Below, piece after piece: positions 9,600 to 17,232 of a stretch of DNA of 64,000 bases. The position numbers and the translations under genes are program-made. The notes beneath the pieces were generated by a model. The model was not told where the DNA came from. It ran no database searches and worked only from the letters and a program-made list of their open reading frames with translations. Origin of the DNA: G965200765 sp965203865. Its GTDB lineage: Bacteria > Pseudomonadota > Gammaproteobacteria > Arenicellales > JAJDZL01. Position 1 is the stretch's first letter; each line of letters starts with the position of its first letter. The DNA lies in assembly GCA_965203865.1 (NCBI GenBank), contig OZ241916.1:558001-622000 (forward strand), in the 5' to 3' direction.

Positions 9600-9905
9600 A
9601 TGAATGAATTAGTCGAAAAAGAGTTTTTTAAGCACTGTATTACTTGTCTTCCAGTTGAGAAAGGAGGCGAGTGCGAGTGCTTCAAACAAAATACAATTGC
9701 ATTATTGAGTCGGAATGCGAAAGGGAAACTCAATTTTCCTTCCAGTGCTTGGCTAGGAACCAACCATATAAGATCGGAAATTATATCGTCTGGTCTTTGG
9801 AATATTAAATTTGTCGGCAACGAATATTGCCCAGAATTTTTGAAATTAATGGAAGAAAAGGTGAAAAGTTTTAAGGGGACTAATATTTCTGCTTGGTTCA
9901 GTTAA
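9600..9905 (+). CDS. Small hypothetical protein (101 aa)
   Basis: The frame starts at ATG 9600 or at the ATG 9604 region, without an obvious RBS. It contains a Cys-rich start (HCITCLPVEKGGECECF) and the segment SSAWLGTNHIRSEIISSGLW near residues 47-66. The pattern WLG...IR.SGLWN is one I associate with C-terminal parts of some larger hypothetical nucleases, so this could be a surviving tail of a longer gene. That recollection is weak. Its 3' end runs into the 65-bp repeat at 9895, suggesting rearrangement at that edge. Confidence 0.4.
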   Translation: MNELVEKEFFKHCITCLPVEKGGECECFKQNTIALLSRNAKGKLNFPSSAWLGTNHIRSEIISSGLWNIKFVGNEYCPEFLKLMEEKVKSFKGTNISAWFS

Positions 9906-9960
9906 CTGAGTGTAGTCAATTTCGACTGGAATCCACCTTCCCATGTAATAGTTCAAGAAT
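9895..9960 (+). repeat. 65-bp direct repeat, copy 2 (partner at 1541)
   Basis: This begins at the palindromic TCAGTTAACTGA and matches 1541-1605 in the same orientation. It overlaps the last codons of the 9600-9905 frame and lies 27 bp outside the 3' end of the minus-strand 144-aa gene. Confidence 0.65.
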
Positions 9961-9986
9961 CAAGGCGGAGATTGCTGGTTTGTGGA

Positions 9987-10421
9987 TTAAGATTCTGAAT
10001 TTGCGTCCCACCACTCTGCACAGGCAGCCAATTCGACCGCATGGTCAATTTGAACATGCCGGCGTGTGTCATCGTCTGGCAAGTTCAACAAGCAAATATC
10101 AGCGTGGCAGGGGTTGTTTTCAACAGGAGTCGATTCTACTTTTCTATTTTCAGATTCTGCATCTTTTACTTTTAGTACTGCCCAGCCATAAAAGCTCCTA
10201 TTGCCATTACTTCGATTGCGAGCAGTTTTATTTCCAGTTTCAATGAATACAGAAAGCGGAGCTAAATCTAGGCGGTCAACTGAAATTCTCTCAACCGTTA
10301 TATGCTCAAGAAACGCATTTGGTACTGGTTTTTTTCTCTTGGCTTTCTTGGCCAGGTTGCCAGAAAATACACCTCGGCCGATTGACTCCAATTTATTCAA
10401 TGGTGGTATCGATAAACTCAT
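9987..10421 (-). CDS. Small protein of unknown function, third gene of the kinase-TPR operon
   Basis: 144 aa, no recognised domain. The N-terminal third is basic (KKAKRKKP near residue 25), the middle has a Leu-Asp-Leu stretch, and the C-terminus carries DICLLNLPDD and VQIDHAVELAACAEWWD. It starts 18 bp after the TPR gene stops, on the same strand, so it probably belongs to the same transcript. A degenerate copy of its 3' half sits in inverted orientation at 1316-1521. The association with a kinase and a TPR protein suggests a substrate or adaptor, but nothing in its sequence proves this. Confidence 0.6.
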   Translation of the reverse strand: MSLSIPPLNKLESIGRGVFSGNLAKKAKRKKPVPNAFLEHITVERISVDRLDLAPLSVFIETGNKTARNRSNGNRSFYGWAVLKVKDAESENRKVESTPVENNPCHADICLLNLPDDDTRRHVQIDHAVELAACAEWWDANSES

Positions 10422-10439
10422 TTACTATGAAATAAAATT

Positions 10440-12398
10440 TCATTCCAACGCTAATAGTTGACTCTTCAAGAAATCATCTGGCAGCTCTGAATTCTCTTTA
10501 TAGTGCTTTCGCTTGCTATTTTTATTTATTGACGAATGACACACCACTCGTTGATTATTATCTATGCGTATCAAGACAGCTGCTGGAAGTGACTGCGACT
10601 TAAAAAATATGGAAACTTCACCATCCATTGAAGGATATACGGCAGGTTCTATGGGATTGTCACGCAACTTTTGAAGAAGTCCCTTGGCCATCGAAATTGA
10701 CTTGCCATCTATTTCTGGAAAATTTTCTTCGGCAGCTTCCTCGTTGATTTGCTCTAATTGCTCCAAGGCGTTTGGTAACCAGCCTGCACCTTGTGTCGTA
10801 GAATTAGTTGCCACTTGGAATGAACCCGATTTTAACCAGCGATTAAAATCATTATTTAACAACTCCTTAATTCTAGGACTATACTCGTCATTTTTGTGAC
10901 AATCTGTTTTTAATATTTTTTCAATATAATTACTCGCCTCTTCTGAATTTTTATTCATATCTTTTTGTACCGCGTTCAACTCTTCACGCGCTCGGTGAAG
11001 ACTAACTTGATGTTTAAACTCATCCGGTGCAAGTTGTTCTGCTTCTTTATACTTTTCTCGTCCATCTTCAATATCTCCATTTCGAAATTGAAGTAGTCCG
11101 TCAGTTGCCAGATATGCAAAGTAGTTCTCATCTTTACGGTTTGAATTTAAATAATCCAGTTTTTTAAAATAATTTTCTGCTTCCTTCAATTTATCTTTAT
11201 AAGCATACAATACAGCCAAGTTATTTAGAAGCAATTTTTCGGCTGAATTAGCCTTCAATCCAGCGTGAGCACAGTTTATGGCAGCATCGTAATTTTCATG
11301 CAGAGTCGCCCCAATAAATGAACAGTTTATTGCAGATCGGCTAGAGTAAGGTTCATCCCACAGCCAATTGCAGCATTCATTGAATGCTGTTTGCCAATCG
11401 TGATTTTTCAGTGAGTGTAAAGTTTTCGCTTCATACCCATGTTGCAAGTCGTCTACTGATATGTGATTTAATAATTCCGGCAGGTTGAGCCTTTTACTCA
11501 ACGATTGCGCTTGGGCAACTGTGTTTTCAGTCGGTTCTTCCAAACTTGCACGTATGCTTCGGCGCGCCTTACGCAAATTTCCACTATAAAGCTCCAATGT
11601 CCCAAATGCACTGTGTAATTCAGTTAGATGCTTAGGAGGAAATTTACTGAAATCGAATTTCTTTTTGACAAATTGAAAATATTCAGGCTCTTTATCCGCG
11701 ATTCTTGAAACCGACAACTCAGAGGCTAAAAGCCAAGGGTCGAAACGAGTTCTCGGATTACGCAACAACAAATTGTATGCCTCGTCGGGCTTGCCAAAAT
11801 GAATATATAAACGGACTGCTGCTCGTATAACATTGCGGTGATAAGGTGCTAACCAAAGTGCATTCTTAATGCAAGAAAATGCTTTCTCTTTTTGACCAAG
11901 TATGGAATAGCCTCGCGCCATGTCTAACCATGCTAATGAATTTCTGGGTTCATTTCGCAATTTGACTTTCGCGCTTGAAATAGCATTTGAAGCTAAAATA
12001 AATGTAACAGGGTGAATTTCTTGGTCATCTTGTTCAACCATCGGGATTGAATAAAATTCGTCGGGTTTGCCTACATCGCTTTTGTTGGGGTTTAAAACGT
12101 ACGAAACTAAATTTTTTACTTGCGGACTTAACTTGTATTCATTTTTTAGTAAATATTTAGCTGCAGGTAGCGTTTCGTCAATCCAATTTCCGCCAACTCC
12201 ACAGCTGACTAAATCAATTGCTTTACCGATACTCGGAGATATGTGCCATTCCGCTATTTTTTGCTCAAGAAATTGATTGTTAGTTAATAATGAACAAGTC
12301 TTATTGGAATGACTGGAAAATTCCGCGTAGTTATAAATTTGGTTCGAAAAGCGCCAAATAGGAACCAAGTTACGTTCCGAATTAATAGCGACGCTCAT
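10440..12398 (-). CDS. TPR-repeat protein paired with a protein kinase
   Basis: 652 aa, soluble. Helix pairs typical of tetratricopeptide repeats are visible around residues 155-220 (AWLDMARGYSILGQ, then a second helix ending LAPYHRN) and 385-465 (NNLAVLYAYKDKLKEAENYF and following). The first ~100 residues and last ~120 do not show a known domain. The ATG lies only 2 bp after the stop of the kinase gene, so the two are translationally linked. Kinase-TPR pairs usually work as signal input and scaffold, with the TPR part binding the partner or target. A defence role is inferred from neighbourhood. Confidence 0.75.
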   Translation of the reverse strand: MSVAINSERNLVPIWRFSNQIYNYAEFSSHSNKTCSLLTNNQFLEQKIAEWHISPSIGKAIDLVSCGVGGNWIDETLPAAKYLLKNEYKLSPQVKNLVSYVLNPNKSDVGKPDEFYSIPMVEQDDQEIHPVTFILASNAISSAKVKLRNEPRNSLAWLDMARGYSILGQKEKAFSCIKNALWLAPYHRNVIRAAVRLYIHFGKPDEAYNLLLRNPRTRFDPWLLASELSVSRIADKEPEYFQFVKKKFDFSKFPPKHLTELHSAFGTLELYSGNLRKARRSIRASLEEPTENTVAQAQSLSKRLNLPELLNHISVDDLQHGYEAKTLHSLKNHDWQTAFNECCNWLWDEPYSSRSAINCSFIGATLHENYDAAINCAHAGLKANSAEKLLLNNLAVLYAYKDKLKEAENYFKKLDYLNSNRKDENYFAYLATDGLLQFRNGDIEDGREKYKEAEQLAPDEFKHQVSLHRAREELNAVQKDMNKNSEEASNYIEKILKTDCHKNDEYSPRIKELLNNDFNRWLKSGSFQVATNSTTQGAGWLPNALEQLEQINEEAAEENFPEIDGKSISMAKGLLQKLRDNPIEPAVYPSMDGEVSIFFKSQSLPAAVLIRIDNNQRVVCHSSINKNSKRKHYKENSELPDDFLKSQLLALE

Positions 12399-12400
12399 AA

Positions 12401-13450
12401 TTATGGCTTAATGATGTTTAATTCAGCTCTTTTAGCTAAAACTTGAAACCGTGAGCAAAATCTTCGAATTCCATATGGAGTGTCATAGCCCCCCAAATTT
12501 ATTGGATGACCTCGTTTTTCAGTATTCGGATTTGTTAGATACCGAACTAGTGTTTCCAATTCTTCCCGGAAGAATGATTCGGAAATACTTTCGGAGAACT
12601 CCGTTATAGCGTATTCCCATGATTCGATAATATAGGGCAGTACATCTGAGTATTCTCCTGTCCACTTAGGTTGCTTGTGGAACTCCTTTAGTCTTAGATT
12701 GATTTGTGATGTTAGGCTTGTATTTGTAAACAAATAAACAACTATACTACCAAGCAAATACAGGTCGGCGAGGCGACACCAATCGGGAAATTCGTTCTGA
12801 GGAGATTCATACAAGATTTCAGGTGATGCATGTGCAGGATCTCCTCCAAGTTGATTGATAATGGCAGGCCTTGTATTCTTTTCATCATGTGCATGGCCCA
12901 AGTCGCTTAATTTAATATTGCCGTTTTCGAATGATAAAATGTTGGACGGCTTTACATCCTGATGGAAAATTTTGTGGTAGTGTAGTGATTCGAGCGCCTG
13001 TGCTACCTCGTGAATGATTTTTAGCTTAGCCGCATAATTTAGATTTTGCTGGATCTCGTTCAGTTCTCTTAAATTCTGTTCAGCAAATTCGAATAACAAG
13101 TAGTGAAGAGAATGGTTAATTTCTGAAATTTGTAATTCACTTCGGTCGTGGCATGTCACAATTCGTCGCATTCTAAGATCGCGACACTTGCTCAGAAGAG
13201 CTGTTTCATAATTGAAATTTGCCAAGCGGAATTCTGCATCTTCCGTTTGTTCAGTGCCACTTAATTCGGGGTCAAGTAGTGGGTACAACATCTTTACGAA
13301 AGCGCGGTTTCCATTCTTAGAATTTTCTGCAATGAATCCAATAGAATGCATGCCACCTGTTAAACTAGCTTTAGGATTATAAGGAGCAGTAATTTTCCAA
13401 TCATCACTGATTTCCTTTCCAACTAGCAACTTTGAAATATCGACAACCAT
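12401..13450 (-). CDS. Eukaryotic-type Ser/Thr protein kinase
   Basis: 349 aa. The kinase core is clear: Lys53 in AFVKML as the probable ATP-binding lysine, catalytic loop HQDVKPSN at 163-170, DLG at 183-185 in place of the usual DFG, and SPE at 209-211 in place of APE. The HQD replaces the common HRD, which removes the arginine that couples activation-loop phosphorylation to catalysis, so it may not need that step. There is no transmembrane or PASTA segment, so it is cytoplasmic. It heads a three-gene operon with the TPR protein (2 bp apart) and the 144-aa protein. Kinases also occur in several phage-defence systems (for example Stk2, BREX type 2, MADS), but the partners here do not match those. 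Confidence 0.85.
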   Translation of the reverse strand: MVVDISKLLVGKEISDDWKITAPYNPKASLTGGMHSIGFIAENSKNGNRAFVKMLYPLLDPELSGTEQTEDAEFRLANFNYETALLSKCRDLRMRRIVTCHDRSELQISEINHSLHYLLFEFAEQNLRELNEIQQNLNYAAKLKIIHEVAQALESLHYHKIFHQDVKPSNILSFENGNIKLSDLGHAHDEKNTRPAIINQLGGDPAHASPEILYESPQNEFPDWCRLADLYLLGSIVVYLFTNTSLTSQINLRLKEFHKQPKWTGEYSDVLPYIIESWEYAITEFSESISESFFREELETLVRYLTNPNTEKRGHPINLGGYDTPYGIRRFCSRFQVLAKRAELNIIKP

Positions 13451-13662
13451 GTTCTATATGCCATCAGAATTATTATGCTTTTTATATTCTATCATTGCTG
13501 AGTAATTGAGCAAATTAACTCATTGAATTTATCAACCATCACTGTTAGTTATAGTGATGCCTTGAATTTTTTCAACCCATCGCATCAGAACGCCGCATAT
13601 GTGACTTTGTCAGCCTTGATAAACTTATGATGTCTTTTTGTATTGATATTTGGTTTTACTTA

Positions 13663-14043
13663 CTAAGGAAAATCCACCTTAAATTGGTCAGGATCAACAA
13701 TGTTATTACATACTCGTTCCAAGCTACGCGATGACTTTTTTCTATCGAAAGCCAATTGCAGGCAATGTCCGATATGAAGATAGTTTTTTCTCAAGTTTTT
13801 TGTTTCACCAAATTTCTTATTTGCCTCGTTTTCGATCTCTTTCCAATCATCACTACCTATTTCTTCTTGAACTACTGAGCCAATGTCCGAGTGCCACATT
13901 GTAAAACCTATTGTTGAAACTGATTCATTGGGTGTTGGGTTTTCATTTTCATATCCAAGTAATTTCAACAATGACTTATTGTCTGCAATATTTGAAATTT
14001 CGAATAGTATGGCAAATTTGGAACCAACCTTTGCAACTGCCAA
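13663..14043 (-). CDS. Hypothetical protein, probably 5'-truncated
   Basis: 126 aa. The only upstream start is a TTG at 14043 that lies inside the left arm of a perfect 16-bp palindrome (14034-14069). This suggests that the original start was lost when the palindromic element moved in. The product has no recognised domain; visible stretches are LLKLLGYENE and IGSDDWKEIENEANKKFGE. It ends ~210 bp upstream of the kinase gene on the same strand. Could be a relic. Confidence 0.4.
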   Translation of the reverse strand: MAVAKVGSKFAILFEISNIADNKSLLKLLGYENENPTPNESVSTIGFTMWHSDIGSVVQEEIGSDDWKEIENEANKKFGETKNLRKNYLHIGHCLQLAFDRKKSSRSLERVCNNIVDPDQFKVDFP

Positions 14044-14088
14044 TACCAGTTAGCTGGTATTGGCAGTTGTTCTATAAATGGTACAGGA
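14034..14088. repeat. Palindromic element, copy 1 (inverted partner at 23826-23880)
   Basis: CAACTGCCAATACCAG at 14034-14049 and its exact reverse complement at 14054-14069 form a 16-bp stem with a 4-nt loop. The stem is followed by the tail TTCTATAAATGGTACAGGA at 14070-14088. The same stem (two compensated changes) and the identical tail occur at 23826-23880 in opposite orientation, with both tails pointing toward each other. Confidence 0.85.
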
Positions 14089-14143
14089 CTTTTAAGTTGG
14101 TATTGACATTTAGCAAATTTCGGGAAGTGATGGTGATATTTAT

Positions 14144-14707
14144 TTAAGCTTTGTACGCTTGCCAGAGATAGCGATCAATCTGTTTCAGGGAGAATCCTCC
14201 CAGTTTATAGCGTTTTATGAACTTCTTCAGTACGGCATGGAATATTGGGTAGTATCTGAGTGTGTTGTCTTTTTGCCACTCAAAGGAATCGTCATCCTGC
14301 ATGAAGAACTGGAGCATACCATCGACATGGCTGTCATACATCGGATAATCCTCCGGGAAGTGAAATCTACAGTACTTTGCAGCAAACGAATAATATTCAT
14401 TCGTTGCTTCGTTGTCAGCAATTTCATTCACAAGATCCAAGTCCCGATATGGCAGGCGTCGGTCAATATTCAACTCAACTATGTGCTTGGCCACGGGTAC
14501 AATATGCGATGACTTAATTTTCGTGATGTATAAGTCGTCCAGCGAGCTGACTTTAATCAGAACCTCATCGATGTCAACATTTGCGGGATACTTATAAAAC
14601 AGTTTTTCCAGACATCTTTCCTTCGGTACATAATTGTCTTTTTGCTCTATATCCCAAAGCTCAAGATACTCGTCTATCAGTTCGGCAGATGGTTTGCGTT
14701 TATCCAT
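14144..14707 (-). CDS. Member 1 of a ~190-aa unknown protein family
   Basis: 187 aa from ATG 14707, which is preceded by GGAG. It shares the family pattern seen in the genes at 44648 and 47876 and the fragment at 32016: DxDEVLIKVSSLDxLYxT, then a VAKHIVxLNID stretch, then FAxKYCxFHFPExYPxYDxHV, then a final IDRYLWxAYK-like helix. No catalytic motif is recognised, and no signal peptide or membrane segment is present. This copy is the most diverged. The FAxKYxxFHxPxxYPIYD block is reminiscent of helical DNA-glycosylase-like hypothetical families, but that is only an impression. Confidence 0.7.
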   Translation of the reverse strand: MDKRKPSAELIDEYLELWDIEQKDNYVPKERCLEKLFYKYPANVDIDEVLIKVSSLDDLYITKIKSSHIVPVAKHIVELNIDRRLPYRDLDLVNEIADNEATNEYYSFAAKYCRFHFPEDYPMYDSHVDGMLQFFMQDDDSFEWQKDNTLRYYPIFHAVLKKFIKRYKLGGFSLKQIDRYLWQAYKA

Positions 14708-15155
14708 GGTATTCTCCAAATTTTAATTGTTGAAAATGGTTATTTACATTTCAGTATCGAACAGTGTATTAGAATCTGGCACCGCTGTGCAAATAGAAGC
14801 GGAAACAAGTGTTGCTTGTTAGAAAATATTTGAAGATGAAGTGGCTGATTTGTCAGGGTTGACTGCAGTGTAAAAAAAGTTTGACCGGCGTTGTCCGAGG
14901 ACTTCCAGACTATTACATGGACAATTTTGTCAGAAATTTTCCGACTGAACGGCTAAATTAGAATATCGGATCACTTCGTGCCATAGCTACTTCTGATGCG
15001 GGTGCCGATGAGTAGCAACTGAAGGTGGTAGAAAATCGGTAAAAACAGGCGTTTCAAACCTCGAAACCAACTCGGTAATTCCCTAAAATTTCTTACCTTG
15101 GGGTGTTAGTTCTATATTTGTAAGTTAAGCCAAGAATTGAGCAAAATTTTGGGAT
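14708..15155. other. Intergenic with degenerate repeat
   Basis: About 450 bp upstream of the minus-strand family gene. The part from ~15000 to 15100 (GGTAGAAAATCGGTAAAAAC followed by GTTTCAAACC) resembles 31940-32000, where a transposase relic ends, and is likely an IS remnant. The first ~60 bp should hold the promoter of the 14707 gene. No coding frame is convincing. Confidence 0.4.
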
Positions 15156-15358
15156 GGATTTATATACTTGATTATTTTTTTGATGAATACCAAAATACCT
15201 TCTACAATGTCATCATGTTCTTCGGTTCTGAATTTCAGAACCCATAGGCGGGATGTCCGTGGCACGGGGAGAAGGAAGACTAATGGACTTCGCGGGAAGT
15301 TCATCCGACCAGAACAGTATAGGCGATTGTTTGAAAAAATAATCAAGTATATAAATCC
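15156..15358. mobile_element. MITE-like element with perfect 25-bp terminal inverted repeats
   Basis: Bases 15156-15180 and 15334-15358 are exact reverse complements (GGATTTATATACTTGATTA plus a T-run). The 203-bp element has a non-coding interior of different, more GC-balanced composition. No target-site duplication is evident at the edges. It lies just upstream of rmuC, with its right end 36 bp before the start codon, so it may supply or alter the promoter. Confidence 0.7.
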
Positions 15359-15393
15359 TTTACTATTTGTATTATGAGCAATGGAGTAACATT

Positions 15394-16452
15394 ATGAGTA
15401 ACGGAATGACTCTTCTAATTTCAGGTCTAGTGCTTGGTGTAATCTTGGGGGGATTTTTGGTGTATATTTTTGCCAAGCGAGCAGACCGTACAAATAAAAA
15501 TCAGCAAGCCATCAACGATCTAATTCAGCCTTTGAATGAGCAAATCCGACAATTTGAATATGCTGTACTACATCGTATCGATATAGACATCAAAGAAGAA
15601 CTCAGACGTGTCACAAAAGAAACTTGGCAACTGAGAGAGGGTTTGCTATCCCCAACAACCGGAGGCAAATGGGGAGAAATTCAGCTTCAAAATGTCTTTG
15701 AACTGGTTGGTATGACTGAAGATACTGATTATAAAATGCAAAAAACACTTGAGAATAAATCTCAACCAGATGCAATAGTGAATCTACCCGGGAACCGCCA
15801 CATAATCATTGATGCAAAAACATCTTTTGACTCTTTTTTACGAGCGACTAAAGAAGAGGACTCGTCTACTAGAACTAAACTATTCAAGGAACATGCGGAA
15901 CAATTGAAAAGACATGTTGACAGACTTTCGAAAAAAGCCTACTGGAAGCAACTGCCAACACATAAAACCACTGACTTCGTTGTGATGTATTTACCTAATG
16001 AATCATCCTATATAGTAGCTATTGAACACACCTCTGATGATTTGTACGAGTATGCGCTAAAAAAGAATATTGTGCTGGCAACACCAATGACGCTAGTCGT
16101 TCTGCTGAAAGCTGTTATGCTTGGGTGGCAACAACACAGGATGACTGAGAATTCATTACAAATTATTGAAATCGGTAATGAACTGTATAACAGACTCAAA
16201 ACATACTTTGGTCATGTCAATAAATTCGCCCAATCGCTAAGCCAAACTGTACAATATCACGACAAGTCAATCGCTTCTCTTGAAAGTCGTCTAATACCAT
16301 CAATCAGAAAGCTGGAAAATTTGGTTAGTGCATCAAAAAAAGAATTGATTTCGACACCACCACCTGTGAGAACAAATCCACAAACCATACAAATTTCAGA
16401 AACTTTTCAAATAGAGCAGGACGAGGAGATTAAATCTGATAACACTTCCTGA
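15394..16452 (+). CDS. rmuC: RmuC-family DNA recombination protein
   Basis: 352 aa from ATG 15394, chosen because GGAG stands eight bases upstream; a TTG nine codons earlier is less likely. One N-terminal membrane helix (LLISGLVLGVILGGFLVYIF) is followed by a short coiled coil and the RmuC domain from about residue 80. Conserved parts are GGKWGEIQLQ, QPDAIVNLPGN, IIIDAKTSF, and LATPMTLVVLLKAV. The PD...DAK arrangement is the nuclease-like core. RmuC limits inversions and rearrangements between short inverted repeats, a notable fit with this repeat-rich island. It is shorter than E. coli RmuC (about 475 aa), mainly in the coiled-coil region. It precedes a helicase gene on the same strand, separated by ~780 bp. 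It may be an island-borne rather than the housekeeping copy. Confidence 0.85.
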   Translation: MSNGMTLLISGLVLGVILGGFLVYIFAKRADRTNKNQQAINDLIQPLNEQIRQFEYAVLHRIDIDIKEELRRVTKETWQLREGLLSPTTGGKWGEIQLQNVFELVGMTEDTDYKMQKTLENKSQPDAIVNLPGNRHIIIDAKTSFDSFLRATKEEDSSTRTKLFKEHAEQLKRHVDRLSKKAYWKQLPTHKTTDFVVMYLPNESSYIVAIEHTSDDLYEYALKKNIVLATPMTLVVLLKAVMLGWQQHRMTENSLQIIEIGNELYNRLKTYFGHVNKFAQSLSQTVQYHDKSIASLESRLIPSIRKLENLVSASKKELISTPPPVRTNPQTIQISETFQIEQDEEIKSDNTS

Positions 16453-17232
16453 ACTCATGTAAAGCTTTCGTTTGTATTGACCAGTTACCCACCTGAAAGG
16501 GTTGTCATGAGTTGGTACAGTGATGAAGTTCAACATCCCGCATGTTAGCCGTTGACGAATCTGGGATGTGGAGTAATGGTTGAATGCCCTAACAAAGGAA
16601 AAAAGGCTTATGGGAAGAAGGCAATATGTCATCTTCTTGACTTTTTCAGTTTGGATTTTCAAGTAATTGATTTGCCTAGCGGGCAAAGACGTTACAAATC
16701 GACCTTTCAGCCGATTTGCGGCGATACCGGGCAGGTGCTATCAGGTGTTTCCGACCGGAAACAGCGTGTTGCTCTGTACTTTCATCCCAGTGGCTTGATA
16801 GTTCGTTGAACTCGGTGGATTTCGATGGAATCGCATAGTGGCGGCGATGGTACAGTTCCTAGCGAATGGTGCATGAAGCAGCCCACGAAGTGGATCTGAA
16901 TAAGAAGCAGGTGCCAGTGGAACACGGACCGAACTTTATATGTTGCGTCTAGTGTCTTTGGTCACGATGTTGTCCCCACTGTGCGATAGAGCGATCTTCT
17001 TCTGGTTAAAGCTTACTTCGGCATCGCTGTGCAGTGCCAGAAACTTGGCTACGATGCAATAAGGTGACTTGGTAAAATCTCCAAGCCGGTGAATCCATAG
17101 TTAAACATTAATTCTAGCTTGAAATAGTTTTTTACTAACCTTATTGCTTTTGAATAGAGTGTTAACTTCATAGCTAATCGCCAAGTATATTAGAATTTAC
17201 ACGACAACCTTATTAATTCATCAAGGGCAACT
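16453..17232. other. 780-bp non-coding gap with repeat relics
   Basis: Around 16635-16685 the sequence resembles 63755-63815 near the far end of the window (CTTGACTT...GTTTGGA...CAAGTA.TTGATTT), pointing to a dispersed repeat. The rest (16810-17100) is moderately GC-rich and looks like decayed coding sequence, but no family could be recognised. The last ~130 bp are AT-rich and probably contain the promoter of the helicase gene. Confidence 0.4.

Noticed and set aside
16552..16809. 85-codon plus-strand frame in the gap before the helicase
   Set aside because: Overlaps a dispersed repeat also found near 63760 and has no RBS or recognised family.
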